A stretch of DNA of 64,000 nucleotides from Sycon ciliatum (Eukaryota; Porifera; Calcarea; Leucosolenida; Sycettidae), in NCBI RefSeq assembly GCF_964019385.1, contig NC_088654.1, positions 21,460,905 to 21,524,904 of the forward strand, given 5' to 3'. The notes under the pieces are model-generated. The model had not been told where the DNA came from and searched no databases. It was given only the letters and a program-made list of their open reading frames with translations. Shown piece by piece: positions 1-10,437 of the stretch. A program made the translations under genes and the position numbers. Positions within the stretch are counted from its first letter, which is position 1. Every line of letters begins with the position of its first letter.

Positions 1-298
1 TACACAGTACTAAACACTGCGCACGCTGCGTCGCAGCCGCTCAGGACATGATGCGCGCAGTGCATGCAGCGCGAGTTCAAACTCTCACCCATTGTTGGCT
101 AGTTGTTGTCTGTAACGCTGCCCATTAGTGGATAATCATGCCACATAACATTTTTGTGCAAAATTATGTACACATTTCCACTTTTGGTCATTCCACGAAC
201 ATATTCCAGGTGCGGCCTCTTAAAGATTATAATCGAATATTCGATCGTTATGATAAAGAGTAATCGATTGGGCTAAATGGATGATCATTTCAGCCCGA
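1..298. other. No gene recognised
   Basis: I see no supported coding region or repeat here. The gene's next exon to the left could lie here or beyond the window, but no acceptor and frame pair was convincing. Confidence 0.4.
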
Positions 299-627
299 AT
301 TTTATGGCTACTTGAATGCGCACTGAAATTCGTCTTCAATCAACGGAAGTCGAAGTGGAGATAATCTCTAGCCTCTCCTTAACCGGAGCACTCCAAGTTG
401 CCAGGTTGCTGTTTTGTGTGTTTTCTACAAGCCGTGACTACAATGCCACTGCCAGCATGTTTTAATGCGTTTCGCCATAGCAAGTATATGCTGAATGTGC
501 AACGTTGCCTAAAACCAATTCACCAAACAATCTTATTATTATTCTTTTAGTGGATATCTGGTTATCATGTAATTAGGCAAATTTGCATGTTTGTTCTTCG
601 ACTCTAAATAAACAAACAACAACAATT
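299..627 (+). repeat. Dispersed repeat with polyadenylation-like 3' end, copy 1
   Basis: About 320 bp shared, in the same orientation, with 16,053-16,380: TTTTATGGCTAC..CTTAACCGGAGCACTCCAAG..GACTACAATGCCACTGCC, ending AAATAAACAAACAACAACAA. The AATAAA and A-rich tail suggest the 3' end of a retroposed transcript or LINE. Confidence 0.75.
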
Positions 628-715
628 ATCTTTTGAAAATAAGGAAAATTTAATCTCATAAAAGTACGACCACTGATTCTACATGAAATCATATACATGT
701 AGGCGTATAATTCTT

Positions 716-1000
716 GTGAAAAGAAGAAGGACAAAATGTTACGAGTTATGACTAACTGTCCACCAACATAACCAGATCTTATACAGTCAGCGAGTGCGAC
801 AAAATGGCACAAAACTGACAAAGGAGTACTGAGACATTCGGCGACCTGACACCTAGCTCCAATTTTGTCGCACTTGCTAACTGACACCTAACACCTAGCT
901 CCAACACTTCTCCAAGGCGCAAACCAACAACCTTCCAACTTGGAAGGCTCGGAAAGGTCCATGAAGGAAAGGAAAGCGCAACAAAGAAGAGCACGAGCTA
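716..1000. repeat. Fragment of the foldback MITE family
   Basis: It shares GGACAAAATGTTACGAGTTATGACTAA-type arm sequence with the element at 8.8 kb, followed by ACCTAGCTCCAA and CCTTCCAACTTGGAAGG. Only one arm and an internal stretch are recognisable. Confidence 0.65.
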
Positions 1001-1689
1001 CGCATCACGGCAACAAAGAATGCCGAAAGTTACTGGAGGATGATGAAACTGTTAACTACCAAAATTTCAACTACCCTAGAAGTACCGGAGGCATCATATG
1101 ACTCCACCGGATTTAAACATACCTCCTTGAAATTAATTTCGGCAATATGTGTAGAAACAGAAGTCCTTGGGGTAAAATTTACCTTTTAAAAGGAAGAACA
1201 AATGACAGGTGCACTATCTTGGAGGCCAGCAGCTGGCATTGCGCGCAGCAAAAGGGCGACCTCTCGTCAGTTTACGGAAAAATAAAAGAGCATTTGCTTG
1301 CCATGTTCATCCTGGAAACTCTACATTTCAGTCCATTACCCTGGAAATGGCTGCTGCTGGGCCAACTTGCTGGATTTTTCTCAGCCAGGTAGGTCATTCT
1401 TTGACAGCTGTGATAAATACATTTACGAGCGAAAGGAGATCGTGGTGTCGCAACTCATAGCGAACGGATAATTTCCGTTCGACGTCGTGTCTGGTGACCA
1501 TCGTCGTGATCAAACCTCAAGTAGCAGAGTAGTTCCTGGAAACTATTTTTAGGGATTTTACAGGATTATATGGCGTCCATTCCTATCCAGCCGAAGGGCC
1601 GTCGGCAGATTATTGCGGGTACAGAGGACGCCTCTTGCATATTTTAATTTGCGAAACCAATGCCATGATATTATTATTATTATTATTAT

Positions 1690-2012
1690 TATTATTTATT
1701 CTTCTTTTACTAGGGAATTCCCAACAGGCGTCAGCGCCTTTTTACAGGGAACCCTAGGTTTAATTTGATGGATGAGCGAAATTCAGCTGGTGAACTAGAC
1801 ATGCGGCAAGCCGGTGGAAGTGTATTCCACCTGGCAGCGCCCAAATAAGAAACTGCACTAAAGCCATATCGGGTGTTAGCGGGGGGCAGAACAAGAGCAG
1901 CAGAGACTTGGCCACGGGTGGTGGCTGCAGTGCGAGCACCATGGGCGCGCAAGGTAAAGCGGTCTCGCAGAAGAGGACTAGCAAGTCCATTCAGGCTATT
2001 GCCTTCAATCAA
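1690..2012 (-). mobile_element. LINE 3' fragment
   Basis: A minus-strand reading frame ends in the typical C terminus of CR1/L2-type reverse transcriptases: TTRGQVSAALVLPPANTRYG, then FSAVSYLGAARWNTLP and FRSSIKLNL. It is followed by a (TAA)n tail (plus-strand ATT repeats at 1,670-1,696). It is 5' truncated, about 320 bp, and a different family from the 3.5-kb LINE. Confidence 0.8.
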
Positions 2013-3514
2013 AATAGAGTCCTCTCCAATTTTCTGTTTTCCCTCCTACCTTGTGCACTTGATCATGACATGGATCATATTCTGGTTAATAAATGCAAAT
2101 AATGCATCTGCCCCATCTTCAAAATCTCGGAAAAGCCCGCTAACTTCGGAAGCAACAACCGGTAGCGCGCGTTCGCGCTTGCTTGGTACAACACATGTTC
2201 CACTATCTACCAACTTTGCCAGAGAACCCAGCTTCATGAAGGAAATCCTGCCCGAGTTTTGGACATTGATATTCTGTTATGTGTATGGCTCCATAGCTTT
2301 ATCACCACCATTATCCGCTTGCTCCCTCGACTCCGGTCCCGTATCAGACTGATCGAGAAGCCGGAGCAATTAGTACTCACTCCTCTTCATCTGGAGCATA
2401 TAACTATTTGTCTCTGTGTTCGGTCACTTCTAGTTGCTCGCGCACAATGCTCCAGGCACTCTCCTTGCATTCATCCCTAAACTCCTGCCCAAACATGTTC
2501 AAAATCAATGAAATGCTTTATCGGCAGCGATACTGCCCCTACTGAACATGGCTTCCGCCAGATCAACGTAAATTCAAAGACCGTTCCTAGAATATAGGCC
2601 GAGATCAGCTAAAACATGTCTTTGGGGTTTCGTAACAAAAGTTGAGAAATGACGAAATGAAAAGAAATGTTTTTTTCGAGCGTGTTCACTCTGCACTTCG
2701 TTCATGATGTGGCGATCATCTTCTCAAATTTTGATCAAACACTTGTTTGGCGGTCTAGTTCAAGTAGCTGGCGAGCAAAGACTGACAATGTTCGTATCTA
2801 GTGACACTAGAGCAGCTCGCAGGGCCAGACGATCGCTGTGCATGGCCCAGGTTTGGTCAGGTGTCAGCACGTCCGTGGCGGAGGGTCTGCAGAGCGACGC
2901 TGATAATTGTTTTAGATGTCAGTGATGTTGATGTCGACAGCGAAGCTGAATCGTCCCCGTCGTTTCCAGTAGCGAAGAGGCACAAGTTGTGGGCGAGTAC
3001 ATAATCATTAGGCGGCGAACTGGCTGCCTTACGATGTTACTTGCCGTTCAGCTCTCATGAGTCGTCTGACGCAGTCTCGAAAGCGCAGGCGACGATCGAA
3101 AGTGTCACTGCCAGAGTCGAAAGAGTATGCAAGTGCAACGCCTCCCAGAGCATTGTGGTGCTTTCCAGAAAAACTTGGGCCATGCTTTTGAACTGATGTC
3201 GTTGACATGCTCAAGTCTGTGTCAACATCTTTAGTTCTGTTGTATTGTGCTCCGCCACAAAAGCCACTAAGTAATAGTTTGTCTCTTTGTGTCAGACTGC
3301 GCGAAAACTGTCATTTTCTATTTCAAAGTACATATTTTGAAAGCGGTGTTTGGAGCACTTGTAGACTACTTTTTTGCCCTGTATCACCTTCAAGAGGTCA
3401 AGTAAGGTCCCAAGAACTGTTTTCTGGAGGAAAACAAAATTTGAAAAATTTCACTCTAAGACATGTTTTAGCTGGTTGTGGCCCATATTATAATTGCCTT
3501 GGCACTTCAAATTT
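2013..3514. other. Unassigned intronic or downstream DNA
   Basis: Several short open frames overlap on both strands without domain signatures or convincing splice sites. Nothing repeated elsewhere in the window was noticed. Confidence 0.4.
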
Positions 3515-4249
3515 TATTTATTTATTTATTATAGCATCTCATAGCACAGTGAGAACACCGGCCAATACAAAGAGAAAGGGTGTTAGCCAACCACGGCAAG
3601 GAAGGGAGAAGGGGAGGAGAAGAAAAAAGGAACCGGCATGGAAAAGCAGTGATTGCAACAAAATGAGAAACACAAAATCAAAGTCAAGGCGAGACAAGGC
3701 TCTTAAAAAGGCGGAGGGAAGAAAGGTCCTTAGCTTCTTGGGGAAGTGCCAGCCACGCAGAGTACGCAGTGAAAAGGGGAGAGTGAAGTAGAAAGGAGGA
3801 CTTTGGTTTCGGAAGGGAAAGGGAGTTTCTCGTGCTACGGGAAGAGAACTAGGTGAAACAGTGGAGGTGAGGTGGACACAGATTGAGTTTGAAAGAATGG
3901 ATAAGGGTGACAAGATGTGAATTATGTCTCTTAGACAAAGGGGTAGTGTCAGCAAGGGCATAAAGTGTGGAAGATGGGAGCATGCGGGGTTTTCGGAGGA
4001 GGATTTTGAGAACTTTTTTGTGGTGAATTTCGAGCTTGGCAGCACGGGTTGTGGGAATTCCAGCCCAAGCAGTATCTGCATAATCAAAAATGGGGCGTAG
4101 GTAAGCTGAGTAAAAGAGGAGTTTACAAGAGATTGGGAGATGGTAACAGTGAGAAGAGAGGATTCCTAAAGATGAACTTTATCGTTTACATAATGTAATT
4201 GATGTGGGGTTCCCATGAAAAATTAGAGTCAATGAAAATGCCAAGATGC

Positions 4250-6640
4250 TTATGGCTGGAGACTATGTCTATAGGCTGGGGGGGGGGAAGTGGGATGGAG
4301 GAGGGGCGGAACATCGGGCTGAGAAGGAAAGAGCATGATTTTAGTTTTAGACAGATTGGGCGATAACCGCCAAGACGACATCCAGGAAATTACTCTTTGA
4401 ATCCCGTTAGCTAGGTTACTCATCAGGCCAGTGATGTTAGGAGATGCCCGTAGGATCATTATGTCGTCTTCGAACAGTGATGTGCCCGGGGCCGCTGCGG
4501 GCAGATCATTGACGTATAAGATAAAAAGAAGGGGGCCGAGGATGGAACCCTGGGGAACTCCGGATAGTACTGTTGTGCCGGCTGAGGACGTCCCATGTAC
4601 CGTGACGTACTGCGTTCGCCCAGTTAGGTAAGATGTCAGCCATAGCAGGCCATAGCAGGGGCCATAGCAGGGGATTGCCGTCTACAGTCCACGAAGCTTG
4701 GCCAAAAGCCCCCGGTGCCAGACGGTATCGAAGGCCTTGGCAAGATCGAAAAAACAGATCCCGACTAGATCTCCAGCATCCCGACTAGATCTCCAGCATC
4801 CCGATGTCGACACACTAATTGCACCAGGCGCGTCAGCTGGAGGGTGGTAGAATCGCCTCTGCGAAATCCGGACTGAGCTGAACTCAAACGTGACGAGACA
4901 TGACAGTACAATTGGTCGTATAAAACGCGCTCACAGAGTTTGGAAACACAGGACAGTAGAGATATCGGACGGTAGTTTGATGCTTCGTGGCGGGACCCTT
5001 TCTTGTAGATCGGTATAACATTAGCTGTTTTCCATGCAGAGGGAAAATCAGACATAAGGGGTATGCTATTGAGGGCGCAAGGGACTTTAATACCAGATTA
5101 GTGATGTCGTCTGGGCCTGGCGCCTAATCAGACAGGAGCTTTCGAATGTAACGTCGGATGGCAGCAGTCGTAGTAAAGACAGATGTGAGGCTGTCAGCCT
5201 CACCCGACTCCTCGGCAATGGGGAGAATGGGTAGAGAAGGGTCATCAGGCACGGCCACTGAGGCGAACTGAGAGTTCAATGCAGTGGCTTTAGCTGAAGA
5301 GGTAGTAGCCTGCTGCATAGAACTAATGGTGAGTGTCGGGATATCATGAGATACTTTATGATTTTTTAATTTGTTCACAAACTGAAACAGTGAGGGGCGG
5401 TTTTTGTCCTGCAGCGTAGCTTGTACTGTATCCCCGGTATTTCGATCGAGTCAGACTCTTCACCAAGGTCCGTTGAGATCGATATACATGCATGTTAAGC
5501 TGGGTTGGGTATTTCTTACACACACTGTAGAAATCGTGCTTTGCCTTAATGGCGGCACGGAGCTGGGTATCAACCCAAGGTGGCTGACCCAAACGTCGGC
5601 ATGAGGGGGAGAGTGGACGCCGGGAGAAGTACCCGAGGTGCTTCTCCATGGCCCTGCTAAGAATAGAGTGGAAAGACGAAAGAGTGTCATCCACGTGCGA
5701 GCTGCGGAGGTGACATTTCCAGTGGACATCAGCAAGTTCAGCATTCAGGTCATCCCATACGCAATGTGGCACCAACTTGAAATTGTAACCTGGGGGTGTA
5801 GGGGTAGATGTTGGGAAGAAGTGATGTTGTAGGGTTGGATTTTTGGACGTGACAGGGAGACGGACTCGACAGATGAGCTGCACGTTGTCACAGCTACCCA
5901 GTGGAGCGGCTGAATCAACGGAGAGGAACTGCTGGGGTGAATTTGTGACGATGAGGTCCAAGCAAGATGACCGGCCACTTGGGCTCCAGTGCGTAGGGAA
6001 GTTGACCAGTTGCTCTAATCCGAAGCACCTGAAGGCGGTTTCAAGTCACTGACCCACCAGGGTTATCCGATCACCAGCCAACCAGCTCGAGTTATGGGCA
6101 TTGAAGTCACCGGTGAGGAGTAGTGTGGATACAGATAGATTAAGTGACAGAAGGCAGTCTTCAAGACCATCAGAATAGGCCTGGATATCCGCCAGGGTAC
6201 CACCAGGAGGTCGGTAGGTGGCGCAGACTATGAGCGGACGTTGGGGTGAGTTGGCTGTGCGAAGCTCAAGCCAGATGGCCTCCAAGCCCAGTTGCTGAAG
6301 ATTCGCCAGAGGCTTCACCGATGTAAAGGAGCCATCTTTCACCAGTATGGCTACCCCACCATAAACTCTGGTAGGATTGGCCGATCGAATATTAGAGGTG
6401 GGACTATCCCGTCGATGAACTGTGTAGCCTGCCAATGAGAAGAGGTTGGCAGGGGACAACCATGTTTCACACAAACATGTAACCTCCGGAGAGTAGATGT
6501 TGCACAGTGAGTTCCGCTACTTTGTTGGCCACTGAGCGGCAGTTGAAGGAAAGGATGGTAAGGGCAGTATGGATGGGAGGATAAAAGGGACGGGCCAGTG
6601 GATTCAGTGTTCCAGTAGTGTTGGGGAAGACAAGGTTACT
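4250..6640 (-). pseudogene. LINE ORF2 endonuclease-reverse transcriptase, frameshifted
   Basis: Fragments in order: ILSFNCRSVANKVAEL (endonuclease start, near 6,540), CETWLSP and LLLTGDFNAHNSSW (6,474-6,046), LDLIVTNSPQ..LGSCDN (5,961 on), a linker, NVIPIYKKGS and NYRPISLLS (5,055-4,765), FDLAKAFDTVWHRGL (RT motif A, near 4,720), [13 protein letters not shown] (motif B), FEDDIMI (motif C, first residue changed) and the [10 protein letters not shown] region (4,340). At least four frame changes or stops separate them, so no functional enzyme is expected. Confidence 0.87.
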
Positions 6641-6642
6641 AT

Positions 6643-7752
6643 TCATTGTGAGAGATATTTTCCGGTGGGTTGGTCAGAATAGAAACGCCATTCCCTCACG
6701 GTATGACCCATTGTGTTTGGCCAGAAGGTGTGCTGGCATACAGTATCGGCATCCTTACCCTCGACAGTCACTCTGGCGGAGGCAGTTCGAAAATACTCGG
6801 AGGAGTATATTAAGCACTGCACTATTTCAACACCGCGTTCCCTGCACCAGTCGGCTATACTCGCTGCCTCACATCCAAACGGAATATCTCCCAAGTAGGA
6901 GACCTTTCGCGGACTGCGGGGGGCAGCATCCAGAGACGGAACAGAACCAGGGACATTCTGGTTCGGTTTGACGTAACGTGATGATACCTGGCGACGGATG
7001 GGATTTCTTTGTGGTGCTTCTTCCTTTGCCTGTTTGTTTGCAGGGAGTCCAACCTCTTCTCTTTCAGTAGGGTGAGGTTGGGTCCGTGTCATCCTCTTGG
7101 CTTGACGGCGCTGATTCCTTGACATGACAGGCTGTAAGGCTACGTCGTCCTTATCGGCAGTACTGGCACTACAAGAAGTTTCAGCCATGAGCCCATTTGC
7201 TAGAACTTGGGCATATGGTCTAGGAAAGTCTGGTGTGTTGGCTAGCTGTCCATTCTCTTTTACTGTTGATGCTTTGTCGCTTTGGAGGGATGACGTATGT
7301 GAGCATTGAGCTGCTCCAGCCAGATCCACGGTCTTCTGAGTTCTGAAAGGCTGGACTTACACACCACAGCCAACAACGCTGTCCAACTGGTTCACCTTTT
7401 CCCGTGTGGATAGTAAATCATTTCGCAAGCTCGTTAGCTCTGCATCTCTGGTTGCTGAAACTGCAGCAAGTTCATGTGTTAGACGGGCGATGCAATCCTG
7501 AAGTTTCTCAAGGCAAGGTACCATTGATGGCAGGCACTTCTCACCACAGGCAGGGAATTGGCTGGGCGACGAAACTGGGGGATAAGTGCCAATACCATTT
7601 TTGCGCAGAGTAGCAACCAAGTCTGGGCGTGCTAGGTCACACGAATTAGGTATGTCCTTCTGCTCAGCTAGTTTCTGAAGCTGCGAAAACTCCAGGATCG
7701 CCAGGTCAATATTGAGATCTAGCGCCATCACGTGACTGCCTCTGAACACCAC
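6643..7752 (-). pseudogene. LINE ORF1 (coiled coil and RRM-like), one in-frame stop
   Basis: The two parts, 7,752-7,357 and 7,329-6,643, share one reading frame and are separated by a single TAA after VVGCGV. The first part has a coiled-coil-like stretch (LEKLQDCIARLTHELAAVSA). The second has a basic, proline-rich region, then an RRM-like end (YLGDIPFGCEAASIADW and VTVEGKDAD). ORF1 proteins bind LINE RNA. It would be about 370 residues if the stop were absent. Confidence 0.75.
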
Positions 7753-7790
7753 TCCAGCAGGAAGTGTTCGGGCGTTGGCTAGCGTTGGCT

Positions 7791-8802
7791 AGCGCCAGCA
7801 ACGCCTTCACGCCTGGGACCGACCTCGGTAGCGCAGGAGGAAGAAGACACAGCAAGGCACAGCAAACAATGGCCACCGAAAGGCCAAACCAGCCTCTTTC
7901 ACGCCGCAATATCGAGGGAAGGAAATAATCCACAGCAATGGCGTGTCCAAAACTGGCCGGATAGTGGTCCACGAAGCCAATATCCAAAACTTCAAATCAA
8001 AATCGGCTCTCAATCTGCAGAGAGACACCTCCAATCCAGAGTGATAAAATCTCTAACCGGTCACTTCGGAAGCACTTGCATATCGTTCTATGCTGCAGAT
8101 GACATAGTGAATCACTTTTCAAACTTAGGGCAAACGAATTCGTCTGTTTCCGCAGGATTCGGGATGACGATATTGACCATAACGACACGTGAAACGTGCA
8201 TATTAGCATGTCCATATGTACAAATCACCACCTTCATCGTCCCCAATCTCCTTGCTCCCAAATGTATTCCTCTTCACGTTATTCATGTGTGGTTCTAAGC
8301 CAAATTCGCCCTTTCATTGATGCCTATGGTATGTGGAGTCATATGATGCCGCGCGGTAGTTCCAGGTAGCACCCCCTGACATTTCGGAACTGTACTACAT
8401 TTTTGAAAACACAAACCACTGCCATTAACAAAATACAAAATAAATTAAGTCACAAAATTTGGGGAGATTCTAAGCCCCCATCTAACAGCATTCCCATTTT
8501 GAAATTCGCAAATGCATCATTATGATGCCTCTGGTAGTTCTAGGGTTAAAATTATTGGACAGACCGGCCTTACTGCAACTCGACGACGCAAAGCAACATA
8601 CCACCCAACTTGAGAGGCTCAAGTTTATGTAATAAACATAGAAGGGGAAGCTAAGCGAAGACGAGTTGTGACAAACCGAAACACCAACATCCTACTGAAC
8701 TCCACTATCATGTATGATGGGCTAGTTATGTACAATAACAAGTAGTTCCAAACGACGTACATTTCGCCGTATAGGTCATGACGGCTCATCAGGTGTGCAA
8801 AG
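7791..8802. other. Unassigned DNA upstream of the LINE
   Basis: No coding region is supported. 8,545-8,620 resembles the centre of the 668-bp foldback (GACGCAAAGCAACAT and AACTTGAGAGGCTCAAG), so part is old MITE sequence. Confidence 0.4.
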
Positions 8803-9100
8803 TTCAACTTGGATGGCGAGCCAATAAAATTATGGTGAAAAATGAGGACAAAATGTTACCAGTTATGACTAACTGTCCACCAACGTAACCAGATCGTATA
8901 CAGTTAGCGAGTGCGACAAAATTGGAGCTAGGTGTCAGGTCGTCGAATGTCTCAGTACTCCTTTGTCACGGTTTTGTGCCATTTTGTTGCACTCGCTGAC
9001 TGTATAAGATCTTGTTACGTTGGTGGAAAGTTAGTCATAACTCGTAACATTGTGTCCTCCTTTTTCACCATACTTTAATTGGCTCACCATCCGAGTTGAA
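8803..9100. mobile_element. Foldback MITE
   Basis: The 298-bp inverted repeat starts TTCAACTTGGATGG and ends in its complement; arms exceed 100 bp and include ACTAACTGTCCACCAACGTA. Family members or fragments are at 716-1,000, 62,463-62,660 and 63,003-63,360. Confidence 0.82.
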
Positions 9101-9202
9101 TATCCTAATCAAAGTGTTATGATAACAGTAAACGCACTGGTGGTCGACTGTTAATCATAACTAGCAACTTATTGGTCCTTTTGTCTTTCTCAATACATGC
9201 GC

Positions 9203-9263
9203 ACGTAGTGACATTTTAATGTGTCCGTATCAATACGGACACAGATAAAAATTTCACTACGTA
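9203..9263. repeat. Hairpin-forming inverted repeat
   Basis: GTGTCCGTAT-CA-ATACGGACAC with outer CGTAGTGA/TCACTACG arms. It lies between the 8.8-kb foldback and the last tail exon. Function unknown. Confidence 0.7.
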
Positions 9264-9327
9264 GGCATCCCCCCCCCCCCTAACACACACACATGCAGAA
9301 ATACAAGATGTGATGTGAGCACCCTAC

Positions 9328-9441
9328 CTGCAGGTTTAGATTTGACACTCATAGAACCATTAGGACTAACGGAAGGTTCCGAAGCCACAGAATCATATAC
9401 GTCCATGGTTGAATCGGCGGCAGACTGGACCAGAACCTGAC
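9328..9441 (-). CDS. Cytoplasmic tail exon with VYDSV motif
   Basis: A 114-bp phase 1-1 exon with acceptor GCCTTTTAG and donor CTGCAG/GTAGGG. It encodes QVLVQSAADSTMDVYDSVAS and then EPSVSPNGSMSVKSKPA. It duplicates the exon at 15.7 kb with the YDxV core kept, while the spacer residues drift. It is the most 3' exon found; the gene should continue to the left of the window or in an exon I could not recognise between 1 and 9 kb. A minisatellite begins about 30 nt upstream in its intron. Confidence 0.75.
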
Positions 9442-9467
9442 CTAAAAGGCAGTCAAACATAAGTATA

Positions 9468-9702
9468 CCCAAACACAGCTGGCAGGGGTTTTTCTTCAAT
9501 TTTTACCCAAACACAGCTGGCAGGGGTTTTTCTTCAATTTTCACCCAAACACAGCTGGCAGGGGTTTTTCTTCAATTTTTACCCAAACACAGCTGGCAGG
9601 GGTTTTTTCTTCAATTTTTACCCAAACACAGCTGGCAGGGGTTTTTTCTTCAATTTTTACCCAAACACAGATGGCAGGGGGTTTTTCTTCAATTTTTAGT
9701 AA
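9468..9702. repeat. 38-39-bp minisatellite, about six units
   Basis: Units read ACCCAAACACAGCTGGCAGG then GGTTTTTCTTCAATTTTT. It begins about 30 nt upstream of the last tail exon's acceptor. On the minus strand several units stay open as VKIEEKTPASCVW, a by-product of 39-bp units. Confidence 0.88.
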
Positions 9703-9959
9703 CCAAACCTTTCCCCCAAAACGGTGTTGCCTAAATTGACTAGTCACAACAAGAAATCAAATTTCTGATGATCACTTAGTTCGTGCAACGCGGAGTAAAA
9801 CCACTTTTTTCATTCTCTTATTCATGTTGGAACTAGCTCTGCCTTCCGGCATTGAGCATTCTATTGGACAGCCTGAAACCTCTCTGTTTTAACTTCACTA
9901 GTCATGAGCGGGAATGAATTGGAAAGGTGTTTGCTCCCCACAAAGTAGCTGAGGATTTT

Positions 9960-10042
9960 CCGCCAACTAGGCTTGACACTTGACTGACTTGACTGCCTGA
10001 TGCCTGGCATCCAGAGCACATGAGAAATCCATTGGATCTTTG
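9960..10042 (-). repeat. Hammerhead repeat, 3' half split off by the Gypsy insertion
   Basis: It aligns with the 3' part of the 55.7-kb element (GAGTCAGTCAAGTGTCAAG region) and continues at 15,142 beyond the Gypsy element. The joined copy has CTTTG once, as expected for the uninterrupted site. The outer border is uncertain. Confidence 0.7.
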
Positions 10043-10225
10043 TGTAACAGGTTTAATCAAACTTGAAAAGTAAGAGGCCTGGTTGAGCGTGCCTCGACCA
10101 GTTATATGCAAAATGTGATAGTATACATGTGGCAATGGCGCCAATGAAGGTGCTAATAGACAGGCGTAAGACGCACGAGGTGCGAGGGAGTGTAAAGTTA
10201 TAGAGAACAGGGGAAAACTGTTACA
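10043..10225 (-). repeat. 3' LTR of Gypsy element
   Basis: Downstream LTR, 183 bp, matching the other LTR at every base I compared. It is bounded on the left by the host CTTTG target copy and on the right by the polypurine tract. Confidence 0.95.
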
Positions 10226-10238
10226 TCATCCCCCTCCT
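10226..10238 (-). other. Polypurine tract of Gypsy element
   Basis: On the minus strand AGGAGGGGGATGA lies directly before the 3' LTR, the usual position and composition for the plus-strand primer. Confidence 0.85.
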
Positions 10239-10437
10239 ATGGAGAGGAAGGAGCTTATAACCCAAATGCTCAAGTGGAATAGAGTACAATAAGCGCAAAC
10301 ACGTGCGAGACGAAAAAAGGCTTCGCACTGAAGTAACACAATAAGACGACTGAAACTCCATGCAAATAAAGTGTAATAAGCTCAACAAATGTGTAAGGTG
10401 AAACTAGAAGTTCAACTGCAAAACTCAGCGGCAAAAC

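Larger units (their letters stand above)
3515..7790 (-). mobile_element. Degenerate LINE retrotransposon (Jockey/CR1-like)
   Basis: On the minus strand this contains ORF1, an APE-type endonuclease, a reverse transcriptase and a 3' end with a (TAAA)n tail (plus-strand TTTATTTATTTATT at 3,515-3,532). There are several frameshifts, and the catalytic box reads FEDD instead of FADD. The 20-bp stretch CCGACTAGATCTCCAGCATC is duplicated at 4,759-4,798. Class assignment rests on the [13 protein letters not shown] and YRPISLL motifs. The 5' border is approximate. Confidence 0.87.

Noticed and set aside
3207..4087. Plus- and minus-strand ORFs rich in basic or Leu/Ser/Pro residues
   Set aside because: They cover the LINE 3' region, where the frame follows composition. 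They are not independent genes.
9541..9747. Small repeat protein with VKIEEKTPASCVW units
   Set aside because: It arises because minisatellite units of 39 bp keep frame. There is no start, splice or conservation support.
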